Source: Thermoplasmata archaeon
Lineage (GTDB): Archaea; Thermoplasmatota; Thermoplasmata; Thermoplasmatales; Thermoplasmataceae
Assembly (NCBI GenBank): GCA_021793945.1
Contig: JAJYRT010000007.1
Location: forward strand, 5,093-28,314
DNA length: 23,222 nt
Direction: 5' to 3'
Shown: one piece after another, positions 14,464-22,016 of the stretch
Position numbering within the stretch: the stretch's first letter is position 1
Layout of the letters: every line of letters begins with the position of its first letter
Position numbers and translations under genes: made by a program
The notes under the pieces: model-generated
What the model was told of the DNA's origin: nothing
Seen by the model: only the letters and a program-made list of their open reading frames with translations
The model's database searches: none

Positions 14464-15483
14464 ATGGGTGTAAATATTTCAGACATTGTACAGAAGCATG
14501 GAACAAGCCTGAAGGAGCAGTCAGGATCAGTTGTTTCGGTAGATGCCTATAACATCCTCTACCAGTTCCTCAGCAGCATCAGGGAATATGATGGAAGTCC
14601 GTTGAAGGATGCCAGGGGACACATAACTTCACACATTTCTGGCATTTTCTACAGAACAATAACGCTGATGGAACAGGGCATAAAGCCGGTTTACGTATTC
14701 GATGGCAAACCCTCCTACCTGAAGAACAGGACGCTTGAGGAGCGGAGGCTGATAAAGGAAAAAAACGTCCTTGAACTTCAGGCTGCTGTAGAGGCTGGAG
14801 ATGAGGAGAGGGCCAGGTCCCTGTCGTCAAGGATAAACTATGTTACCAGGGAGGTGGCGGACGATGCCAGAAAGATCCTCAGCTATATGGGCCTGCCATA
14901 TGTTGACGCTCCTTCCGAGGGAGAGGCACAGGCTTCTGTCATGTCGCGTAATGGGCTCGTATCTGGTGTAGTTTCACAGGATTATGACTGCCTCCTCTTC
15001 GGTGCCAGGAGAGTGTTCAGGAATTTCACGATGTATGGCAGGAGAAAGGTGCCGGGAAGGAATCTTTATGTTAACGTGACGCCTGAATATATCGATCTGA
15101 ACGAAGTCCTTGAGATAAACCACATTACCCACGAGCAACTCATCGACCTTGGGATTCTCGTCGGGACAGATTTCAACAAGGGTCTCGAACGGGTCGGGGC
15201 AAAAACTGCACTCAACCTCATAAGAAAATACGGTACGGTGTATGCCGTGCTTAAGGAGAAGGGGCAGGAGATAGAGAACCTTGACGAGATAAGGGAATTC
15301 TTCCGGTCACCTCCAGTGAACAGCGAAGTGAGGATTATCTTCACGCGTCCGCAACCCGACAGGCTTTTCCAGTTCCTTTGCGAGGAGCATGACTTCTCCA
15401 AGCAGAGGATTGATCCTTACCTTGAGAAACTCGAAACGTTCTTCGGCAGGGAGAAGCAATCAAATCTAGACACCTTCTTCTGA
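14464..15483 (+). CDS. fen: Flap endonuclease 1 (FEN1/XPG family)
   Basis: FEN1 cuts 5' flaps during Okazaki-fragment maturation and repair. The 339 residues hold the N and I nuclease regions with all expected acidic metal ligands: D27, D80, E152, E154, D173, D175 and D236. A helix-hairpin-helix with GLERVGAKTALNLI follows at about 240-253. The C-terminus ends QSNLDTFF, a textbook PIP box for binding the PCNA sliding clamp. The protein starts MGVNISDIV, like other archaeal FEN1 proteins. GAGGT (14453-14457) inside the end of radB lies 6 nt before the ATG, indicating coupling with radB. Confidence 0.97.
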   Translation: MGVNISDIVQKHGTSLKEQSGSVVSVDAYNILYQFLSSIREYDGSPLKDARGHITSHISGIFYRTITLMEQGIKPVYVFDGKPSYLKNRTLEERRLIKEKNVLELQAAVEAGDEERARSLSSRINYVTREVADDARKILSYMGLPYVDAPSEGEAQASVMSRNGLVSGVVSQDYDCLLFGARRVFRNFTMYGRRKVPGRNLYVNVTPEYIDLNEVLEINHITHEQLIDLGILVGTDFNKGLERVGAKTALNLIRKYGTVYAVLKEKGQEIENLDEIREFFRSPPVNSEVRIIFTRPQPDRLFQFLCEEHDFSKQRIDPYLEKLETFFGREKQSNLDTFF

Positions 15484-15491
15484 TCATGCGA

Positions 15492-15512
15492 ATGCCGGAA
15501 ATTTTTTGGCAT
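15492..15512 (+). terminator. Possible terminator after fen
   Basis: Starting 9 bp beyond the fen stop, ATGCC and GGCAT can form a 5-bp hairpin (15492-15496 with 15508-15512), with a run of six T (15502-15507) in the loop. The T-run is the feature most typical of archaeal termination. The stem may be incidental. Confidence 0.3.
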
Positions 15513-15560
15513 CTTATTGAAAAAATGCTAATGATTGAAAAAGTTCACAAAGTTAAATTC

Positions 15561-15569
15561 ATTTATATA
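15561..15569 (+). promoter_or_regulatory. TATA box of the AbrB-type gene
   Basis: The sequence ATTTATATA is centred about 27 bp before the ATG at 15592 and predicts a leaderless message. This supports the reality of the very short gene downstream. Confidence 0.55.
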
Positions 15570-15591
15570 GTGGTATTGCGTACATATCCAT

Positions 15592-15756
15592 ATGGGAAAT
15601 AGGGTACTCATTGAGGTTACGCATGTTTCCAAAAGGGGCGCATCGTTCAGGGTTACGCTTCCTAAACGCGTGGCGGAAATTCTGAAGATTTCACCTGGCG
15701 ATATTGTGGGATTTTATTCTGAGGACAGCAATGTTTCAATAGAGAAGATGGTCTGA
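15592..15756 (+). CDS. Small AbrB/MazE/SpoVT-type DNA-binding protein
   Basis: A 54-residue protein, MGNRVLIEVTHV to SIEKMV. It contains the swapped-hairpin signature of the AbrB superfamily: FRVTLPKRVAEILKISPGDIV (19-39) corresponds to the usual 'R-V-T-L-P-x-x-x-R-x-x-L-x-[I/L]-x-x-G-D' pattern. Such proteins bind DNA as dimers and act as transcription regulators or, as MazE-like antitoxins, beside a toxin. No toxin gene is adjacent: upstream is fen, and downstream tyrS converges with a 2-bp gap. A stand-alone regulator is therefore more likely. It has its own TATA box and is too short to be found by a 60-residue cut-off. Its target is unknown. Confidence 0.8.
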   Translation: MGNRVLIEVTHVSKRGASFRVTLPKRVAEILKISPGDIVGFYSEDSNVSIEKMV

Positions 15757-15758
15757 CT

Positions 15759-16799
15759 TCATTTTTTGCCGTTGACAGCGTCAAACATTTCCCTGATGGC
15801 GTCGGCGTTGTATACAGCCCTTGCGGGGCTGATCATAATGTCAACGTAACGTGCAACTGCTGATTTAAGGTCCATCGGATGGATTTTTCCCTGGGTATAG
15901 AGTGCGCTGAATTCTTCGAAGCTCCCAAGAGATAGATCCCCTCCAAACTTCTCCGCCCTCTCTATGATAACATCCCCTCTGTAATAGGGGAAAATAATGT
16001 GGCGAAGTATATCCGTGACGGGGTTTCCATTTATCTCTCCAGCCGGGCAGTATGCATGCTTAAGCTTTGAAACTATTGCTTCAAGCGTATCGGATACGAA
16101 TATCGCTGAATCTGGCGAGCTCTTGGACATTTTTGCGAACGGACCCATTCTTCCATTACCCGCCAGGCTTCCCAGCAAAGGTCCGTGAATGGAAACAACC
16201 TTTTTCCTGTGCATTTTCTCGGCAATGTCCCTTGCTAGCATGTGCGCATGGCGCTGGTCCATGCCTCCAAATGCAACGTCAAAATCATTGTAAAAGATAT
16301 CGTTGACCTGCATGAGCGGATAGAGGTATTTGCTGAAGTCCTGATCTGCATCATCCTCGGTGCGGCCCATGATTGGAAGGGCTCGTTTCAGCCTAGCAAG
16401 GTTGGAGTGTTTTGCCACATGAATGAATTGCATCCAGTAATCGCTGTCATCCACCAGGTCAGCTGCCCATACAAATTTAACATTGTCAACGAGGCCCATT
16501 GCCTTCATGCTCTGTTCAAGCATCAGTCCGCTTCGGCGGATCATCTCCATATCTCCCCCGAGCTTGTCATTTATCAATGCATGCCAGTCAGCAAGCAGTA
16601 CAGTTACACTCATTCCAGTGGACGCAGCTTCAATCAGTTTCATGGGCCAGAGAACAGCGGTACCTATGTGCGGCACTCCCGAAGGCTCAAATCCTATGTA
16701 CGACCGCGAATGCGATATATCCAGTGAGTTCAGTTCTTCTCTGGTAACGATTTCTTCCATGTTTCTAGTAATCAAGTCGATGTTATCCATGTCAGGCAT
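15759..16799 (-). CDS. tyrS: Tyrosyl-tRNA synthetase, archaeal type
   Basis: This class I synthetase charges tRNA-Tyr. At 346 residues it has archaeal/eukaryotic length without the S4 tail of bacterial TyrRS. The HIGH motif appears as PHIGT (43-47) after YIGFEPSG, and KMSKS is exact at 223-227. FGGMDQRHAHMLARD (177-191) forms part of the active site, as in archaeal TyrRS. The start at 16799 overlaps the end of the upstream nuclease-like gene by 8 bp; Met4 at 16790 would avoid the overlap. It is the last gene of the smc operon on this strand and has no visible promoter of its own, so its expression seems tied to that of the upstream genes. Confidence 0.95.
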   Translation of the reverse strand: MPDMDNIDLITRNMEEIVTREELNSLDISHSRSYIGFEPSGVPHIGTAVLWPMKLIEAASTGMSVTVLLADWHALINDKLGGDMEMIRRSGLMLEQSMKAMGLVDNVKFVWAADLVDDSDYWMQFIHVAKHSNLARLKRALPIMGRTEDDADQDFSKYLYPLMQVNDIFYNDFDVAFGGMDQRHAHMLARDIAEKMHRKKVVSIHGPLLGSLAGNGRMGPFAKMSKSSPDSAIFVSDTLEAIVSKLKHAYCPAGEINGNPVTDILRHIIFPYYRGDVIIERAEKFGGDLSLGSFEEFSALYTQGKIHPMDLKSAVARYVDIMISPARAVYNADAIREMFDAVNGKK

Positions 16800-17319
16800 C
16801 TTCTGAAGCGCGATAATGAATTAAATTTTGCGAACATGCATCCTTATATGGACACCGAAAGCACCTCCCCCTACTGTCATGATTCCTGTATGGTATTCCT
16901 GAATTTGCACGAATTTCGTCCGCAATTGAAAGGACCCTGTTCCTGAGGCTGTTTGTATTTTCTACTCTGAATGTTGAGTTCCCGTATTTCAGTATGCCGT
17001 ATTTTATGACACTTTCTGGATACATATCTCCTAGAATGATGAAGTACGCCCCCATCTGCAGAAGATGTCCAGTTCTTGGCTCGCTTGCATTGCCTGACTT
17101 GTATTCATAAGGCACTATGAGTCTGCCCTTTCTGGTTATCAGGTCTGGTTTTCCAGTGATGAAGTACCTTTCGGACTTTAGAACTTTGCCCTTCGTCAGC
17201 ATATCGCCGTATATCTTCTTCCCCCTGGGTACGCTGTAGGATTTTCTCTTCCTGCTTGCAGCCACTATTAGAACAAGAATAACAATAACCACGGAAAAAA
17301 GGATAAGGATGGCTTCCAT
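16792..17319 (-). CDS. Membrane-anchored Cas4/RecB-like nuclease, C-terminal half (catalytic core)
   Basis: The 175-residue protein starts with one hydrophobic helix (about 2-21, then RKRK), placing the rest in the cytoplasm. The soluble part shows the PD-(D/E)XK core of Cas4/RecB-type exonucleases: GKPD (D59), YEYK (E72, K74) and QMGAY (Q88, Y92), then C153-x2-C156-x5-C162, the C-terminal iron-sulfur cysteines of Cas4. Missing are the first part of the fold, its His and the fourth cysteine, and exactly these occur in the preceding gene. That gene stops 1 bp before this ATG. In this frame a stop codon lies four codons upstream, so the ATG at 17319 is the only start. No Cas1/Cas2 gene or CRISPR is present. 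Nuclease activity and partnership are inference. Confidence 0.75.
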   Translation of the reverse strand: MEAILILFSVVIVILVLIVAASRKRKSYSVPRGKKIYGDMLTKGKVLKSERYFITGKPDLITRKGRLIVPYEYKSGNASEPRTGHLLQMGAYFIILGDMYPESVIKYGILKYGNSTFRVENTNSLRNRVLSIADEIRANSGIPYRNHDSRGRCFRCPYKDACSQNLIHYRASEDA

Positions 17320-17320
17320 T

Positions 17321-17587
17321 TCAAACCGTTAGAAACAATATAGCGGAAACGACGACAACAAGTGCAACAACCATTATCCTGACCATGAGAGTAAGGGAAA
17401 CGTACGATTTCTCCAGTTTCCGGTGCCTATACCTTCCCGTGGCCATGCGCTTTGAAGAAATCCTGCTTCTTGGATATTTTTCTTTCTGATAGTACCATGC
17501 AACATTGCAGAATTCAAACTGCGATATCTCGGAAGCGCTCACAAATCTTGGTTGCGAAGAGCTGTGTTCCGGGTCCGTGAAACTCAT
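17321..17587 (-). CDS. Membrane-anchored Cas4-like N-terminal half
   Basis: An 88-residue protein whose first 60 residues match the N-terminal motif of Cas4-type nucleases: VSASEISQFEFCNVAWYY (16-33) with the first cluster cysteine C27, followed by GRYRH (51-55), the G-x-x-x-H of RecB motif I. A single strong hydrophobic helix ends the chain (about 66-87). It has no acidic catalytic residues of its own; those are in the next gene. The start overlaps the scpA stop by 4 bp (ATGA), so it is translationally coupled to scpA. It could be half of a two-chain enzyme, or the front part of one protein broken by a single frameshift at the junction. On its own it resembles no complete enzyme. Confidence 0.7.
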   Translation of the reverse strand: MSFTDPEHSSSQPRFVSASEISQFEFCNVAWYYQKEKYPRSRISSKRMATGRYRHRKLEKSYVSLTLMVRIMVVALVVVVSAILFLTV

Positions 17588-18363
17588 AACCCCATATCAA
17601 TCCGATTTATAATAATCTCGGCGTAAGGTCTTTCCTGGTGAAGCTGTATCCTCCTCTCCCTCATCAGGAAGAGTGAATACACGAAGAAGGAAGATCTCTC
17701 CTCTGCCGTGCTTCCCCAGTAATCCTCCATATAAAATGTGTCATGGTAAGCTCCTGCTATAATCTGGAAAGTCCTGGCAATTTCCCTTTCCGGCTCGTCC
17801 AGATTGAGGTTGCTGACTATGTCGTCAAGTGAGTTGAGTTCCGGAGGATCACTCCTCCTGTTGGACTTCGCTTTGGGTCCGTGTATGTAAGCTGATCGCA
17901 TAGCGTCAAGGAGCTCGATCATCCTGATCGGCCTCCTGGTATGGCCTAATACTGGAACCTTGAGTTCCAGTTCACTCTCCGCTGAAGCTGGCACGGTGAG
18001 TTCGGCCTCAAGATCAAAAGGTTCCTCTGAGTCTTCTCCCTGATCGGGTTCCACGGTGGACAGTGTCTTAAGGTATAGAATCCTCCATGCCTCTGCGATT
18101 ATGTATCCTGCAAATCCCAGGTCGGTGAATTCTTCCGTTATGATCATCCTGAAGTATTTTGCAAAGGCAAGCAGATCGACGTTCCATGGATCAAGGGTCC
18201 CGTCCTGGCACATCTTGAAAACCATTGAACTTGCCTTTGAGACAGGATCAGAGGTCGCCTTTGTGTTTTCGAAATTGCGCAGGACTTTTTCATATTCTGC
18301 GGTGTTGATCTCCATTAGCTCTCCCTGCACTATGAGGCTGTTCATTATCTCCTGGAATTCCAT
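17584..18363 (-). CDS. scpA: ScpA, kleisin of the SMC complex
   Basis: ScpA bridges the heads of the SMC dimer in the condensin-like complex that organises and segregates chromosomes. The 259 residues show the kleisin layout. The N-terminal helical domain contains GTLDPWNVDLLAFAKYF (about 55-71), matching the family's I-D-P-W-N-I-D. A variable acidic linker follows (about 105-165). The C-terminal winged helix is seen in SSFFVYSLFLMRERRIQLHQERPYAEIII. The ATG overlaps the smc stop by 1 bp (TGATG), so the two are coupled. The usual third partner, ScpB, is not seen next to it; its place is taken by the two small membrane-protein genes. Confidence 0.87.
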   Translation of the reverse strand: MEFQEIMNSLIVQGELMEINTAEYEKVLRNFENTKATSDPVSKASSMVFKMCQDGTLDPWNVDLLAFAKYFRMIITEEFTDLGFAGYIIAEAWRILYLKTLSTVEPDQGEDSEEPFDLEAELTVPASAESELELKVPVLGHTRRPIRMIELLDAMRSAYIHGPKAKSNRRSDPPELNSLDDIVSNLNLDEPEREIARTFQIIAGAYHDTFYMEDYWGSTAEERSSFFVYSLFLMRERRIQLHQERPYAEIIINRIDMGL

Positions 18364-21300
18364 CAGAACTCCTCCGTATCGGGTGATATAGTTTTGCCAT
18401 ACACCTCAGTGTTTTCCTGGTCGAAGCTGGTTACACCGATTATGTTATTTGCATACTTCAGCATTGCCTTCTTCAAAGACACCATCAGTATCTGCGAGGT
18501 CTCCGAATTTGCCCTGAACATCTGTCCCATTCTTTCAACGTTGGAACCGTCAAGAAACATGTCAACCTCATCCAGGTAGTACACAGGTGATGGGGTTATG
18601 CGCTGAACAGACATTATAAATGCAAGCGCGGTAAGGCTCTTCTCCCCTCCGCTCAGGGACTGCAGCTTGGCAAAGGTTTTCCCCTTTGGCCGCGCTTTTA
18701 TATGAACTTCCGATTCAAGCGGTTTTTCCGGATCACTGAGTAAGAGTTGGGCTTCTCCACCCCCGGAAAGTTTTCCGTAAATTAAGTTCATCCCCTCATT
18801 TATGCTGCTGAAAGTCTTCACGAAAATCGTCTCTTTCTGTTTGTTGAGCTTTTCCATTAAGCCTTCCAGCTCCTTACGTTCATCAGTGAACCTCTGCAAT
18901 TCCTTCCGTAGAGTATCAAGAACAGATGAAGCTAAGGAGAATTCTTCGATGGCTTTGTAATTTATGGGTCCCAGCGTCTCACCCTCGCCCTGCAGCACAA
19001 GAATGGACTTTCTTATTTCCTGGTCAGAACTGTTGCTTTCAATGGGTTTCCCGCCAGAATTTGCCAATTCTTCAGAAAGCAGCTGAACCTTTTCTCTGAT
19101 GTTCGCAATCTTAGAATTCAGTGTTATCATCACATCCTTCTTGGTGACACACATTGACCGGTTTGATTCGATTGACAGGTTCAGCCTGGAAATCTCGGAA
19201 TCAAGTTTTGATATGGCCTCTGTGTATTCCCTTGTGTTTTTGTCGAGTTCAGCCTCAATCAACTGAGTCTTGGAAAGATCGGATTCAAGTGCTCTCTGAT
19301 CGGCGTTTATGGAATTTTTTTCTTCCTCCAGGACCTTTATCTCGGTTTCCAGATCCTCCGACTCTTTCAGAAGGGCGTTGTATCTGTCTGCCGTGTGCCT
19401 GATTTCCACAGAAGTTGCTGAAATTTCAGACGATATCTGCGACTGTTGTTCACGAAGCTGGGAAAGCTTCTTTTCAATTGATTCCTGCAACTCTGCTTCC
19501 TCCGGGTTCTGTGTCTTCATATCCTCCATTATAGCCGTCTTTTCACGCTGCTTTAACCGCATTTCTGTTTTGACTTGCTGAATCTCGGCATTCTTTTTCT
19601 CGTACTCTTCAGTGACCGAACCGAGTTCCTGCGTGCAAATTGTTATCCTGCCCTTTATCTGCTCAAGTTCCGCCCTTGTTTTTGTGATGTCCCCATCAAT
19701 GCTGTCTGATCTTGCCCTTTTCTGCCCCTCTTCCCTTGACTTTGTGCTCAGTTTCTCAGTAAGGATGTCAAGTTCAGAATTTTTTGCCTTTATTATCGAT
19801 GAAAGTTCATCTATTCTTGAGTTTGTTACTGAAATTTCTGCGAATATATCTGCAGCTTTCTTCTCGGATGCCACGTTCTCGTGCTTTTTCTCAATGAAAC
19901 CTCCCGTGATTGCACCGCTTGGATCGAATATGTCCCCATCCAGTGTAACGATCTTAACCCCGACCATATATTTTCTTGCAATCTCCACATTTTCCACAAT
20001 CACGGTATCCTGGAAACCATGCCATACACATCCTTCGTAACGCGGGTCATAACTGATTCTTTCCATGACATACCCGAGTGAGTCCTGGGAGTTGTGCACT
20101 ATTATTGCCTTGCCTCGTGGTCTCCCCAGGGTCATCTTATTTACCGGAAGGAACGTGATTCTTCCAGCCTTCTCCTTCTTAAGGAGTTCTATGCATTTCT
20201 GCGAGGTTTCGTCACTTTCAACCACCACTGAGTTCAGCCTGTTGCCAGCTGTAGCTTCGATTGCTGTCCTGAATTCCTCGTCAAAACTGATGAGATCCTT
20301 AAGGGTGCCATGAATCCCGGGAATAAGATTCTGGTTCCTGGCACCCATGATTAGGTTTATTGCCTTGCTCTGGGTAAATCTCTGGCTCTGCGTCATTGCA
20401 TTGATCTTCGAATATTCCCTGTTCAGTTCAATGAGTTTCTTCTGCAAACCGTCCCTCTCAGAGGTGAGATCATGGACTTCGTTTTTAAGGGAGTAATACC
20501 CGTCGGTTAGTTCCTTGAGCTTGCGTTTTTCTTCAGCAGCGATGGATTCAGACTCCTTGCTTCTCCATAAAGAGTCCTTGATCTGGAACTCCATTGAATT
20601 CTTTTTCTCTTCCAGGGAGGAGAGCTCAATGGTTTTGGCAATTTTTCTGTTGTTTATCTCGCCCAAATCGACCTCGAGATCGCCAACCTCTGCGCTCATC
20701 CTCTCAACTATTTCATCAAGCGCCGAATACCTCTCCTTTAATTCTTTAATTTTTCCACTGGATGCTTCATTCCTTCCCTTGATTAATGCCAGTTTCCTGT
20801 CAAGTTCCTTTATTTCCGCGGTAATTTGATCCATGTCATCATTGTTCGTCTTAAGCTTGATCTCGAAGTTCTTCTTCTGTTCCTCAAGACCGAACACGTC
20901 GGACGCGTTTCTCTGGATGCGCAGCTGCTTTTCCTCCACCTTGACGCCTATATTCTGTATCTGCATCTTTTTTGTAGCTATGTCCAGCCTCAGTTGCTCG
21001 ATAGCTTTCCGAACATGGTTCAATTCCTGTCCGCTTATTGCAGCCCTCTGCCCCTCTATCTTCAGCCTTTTTTCAAGTAATTCTGTGACCCTGCCGGATA
21101 TGCCTGAATTTTCAACCTCGAGTTTTGCAACCTGGTTACCCAGCTCTTCCATCTGCGTATTCAGGGAACTGATTTCCATGTTGTATCTTGAAATCTCCCT
21201 GTCCATAAGGGTAGACCTGAGATTCAGCATCTGGTTGGATATGCTCAGGTATCTCTCAGCTGTCTCCTTGTCATGCCGCAGTTCCTCGACATGGCGTTGC

Positions 21301-21902
21301 TCATCCTGTGTCCTTACGTCCAGCTTGAGCATGTGATCGTTTATGCCTAGTATGTCGGCTTGGGCTTTTTGAATCTGATTATCATAACTTTCAACTCCGG
21401 ATATTGCCTCAAGGAGCTTCCTTCTCTCAACTCCAGTCATCTTCACCAGGTTGTTTATGTCTCCCTGCAGAACAAAGCTGTAACCATCCAGATATATCTT
21501 GAGGGAGTCAAGCAGTTGCTCAACATCAGAATGCTTTACCCTTGAACCGTTAATATAGTAGCTGCTTTTGTAATCATCACCGTCAGCTGTCAGTTCCCTC
21601 ATTATGCTGATCTTGCGGTTTTCCTGCCCGTCACCACTTTCTCCGGAATCTATATTTATCTGGACCCTGCAGTACTTTCGCCCGGGTCCATCTTCAGAAG
21701 ATCGATGAATAAGGTCAGACAACCTGTCAGCACGAACGGATTTCGCAGACCTTACTCCAAGCACAAATAATAGGGCATCTCCTATGTTGCTCTTTCCGCT
21801 TCCATTAGGACCACTGATAACAGTAAGTCCCTTCCTGAACTCAACTTTCCTCTTATGCCCGAAAGACTTGAAATTGTCCATCTCGATGGATTCTATTATC
21901 AT
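18363..21902 (-). CDS. smc: SMC, chromosome segregation/condensin ATPase
   Basis: A full-length SMC protein of 1179 residues. The N-terminal head carries Walker A GPNGSGKSN (31-39). Two coiled-coil arms (about 170-505 and 675-1030) flank a hinge domain (about 520-670, including LIPGIHGTLKDLI and ITGGF). The C-terminal head carries the ABC signature LSGGEKS (1083-1089) and Walker B YYLDEVD (about 1108-1114), with catalytic Glu1112. The zinc-hook CxxC of Rad50 is absent, which separates it from Rad50. It heads the operon smc-scpA-split nuclease-tyrS. The ATG at 21902 has AGGAG 5 nt upstream and a TATA box about 30 bp upstream. Confidence 0.97.
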   Translation of the reverse strand: MIIESIEMDNFKSFGHKRKVEFRKGLTVISGPNGSGKSNIGDALLFVLGVRSAKSVRADRLSDLIHRSSEDGPGRKYCRVQINIDSGESGDGQENRKISIMRELTADGDDYKSSYYINGSRVKHSDVEQLLDSLKIYLDGYSFVLQGDINNLVKMTGVERRKLLEAISGVESYDNQIQKAQADILGINDHMLKLDVRTQDEQRHVEELRHDKETAERYLSISNQMLNLRSTLMDREISRYNMEISSLNTQMEELGNQVAKLEVENSGISGRVTELLEKRLKIEGQRAAISGQELNHVRKAIEQLRLDIATKKMQIQNIGVKVEEKQLRIQRNASDVFGLEEQKKNFEIKLKTNNDDMDQITAEIKELDRKLALIKGRNEASSGKIKELKERYSALDEIVERMSAEVGDLEVDLGEINNRKIAKTIELSSLEEKKNSMEFQIKDSLWRSKESESIAAEEKRKLKELTDGYYSLKNEVHDLTSERDGLQKKLIELNREYSKINAMTQSQRFTQSKAINLIMGARNQNLIPGIHGTLKDLISFDEEFRTAIEATAGNRLNSVVVESDETSQKCIELLKKEKAGRITFLPVNKMTLGRPRGKAIIVHNSQDSLGYVMERISYDPRYEGCVWHGFQDTVIVENVEIARKYMVGVKIVTLDGDIFDPSGAITGGFIEKKHENVASEKKAADIFAEISVTNSRIDELSSIIKAKNSELDILTEKLSTKSREEGQKRARSDSIDGDITKTRAELEQIKGRITICTQELGSVTEEYEKKNAEIQQVKTEMRLKQREKTAIMEDMKTQNPEEAELQESIEKKLSQLREQQSQISSEISATSVEIRHTADRYNALLKESEDLETEIKVLEEEKNSINADQRALESDLSKTQLIEAELDKNTREYTEAISKLDSEISRLNLSIESNRSMCVTKKDVMITLNSKIANIREKVQLLSEELANSGGKPIESNSSDQEIRKSILVLQGEGETLGPINYKAIEEFSLASSVLDTLRKELQRFTDERKELEGLMEKLNKQKETIFVKTFSSINEGMNLIYGKLSGGGEAQLLLSDPEKPLESEVHIKARPKGKTFAKLQSLSGGEKSLTALAFIMSVQRITPSPVYYLDEVDMFLDGSNVERMGQMFRANSETSQILMVSLKKAMLKYANNIIGVTSFDQENTEVYGKTISPDTEEF

Positions 21903-21930
21903 GACTGCTCCTGTCAGACACTTTACGCTC

Positions 21931-21938
21931 TATAAATA
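21931..21938 (-). promoter_or_regulatory. TATA box of the smc operon
   Basis: The minus strand reads ATTTATAG... from this position, about 30-36 bp before the smc ATG, in a long A+T-only stretch (21930-21948). A short leader carrying AGGAG at 21908-21912 is possible. This is the only evident promoter for the five genes down to tyrS. Confidence 0.55.
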
Positions 21939-22016
21939 TATATATTTATCTATTTAATTGAATTGCACTCTGGCAGATAATGCTTTTAGCGGGGAATAAA
22001 TACATGTCCGATACTC

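Noticed and set aside
16792..17587. A CRISPR-Cas locus suggested by the Cas4-like genes
   Set aside because: No direct-repeat array and no Cas1, Cas2 or effector gene is present. Cas4-family proteins occur outside CRISPR loci.
18394..21545. Many plus-strand open frames of 60-170 codons opposite smc
   Set aside because: They are shadows of a well-supported 1179-residue SMC gene. Their translations are Ser/Leu/Phe-rich with no domain, as expected from the complement of coiled-coil coding sequence.
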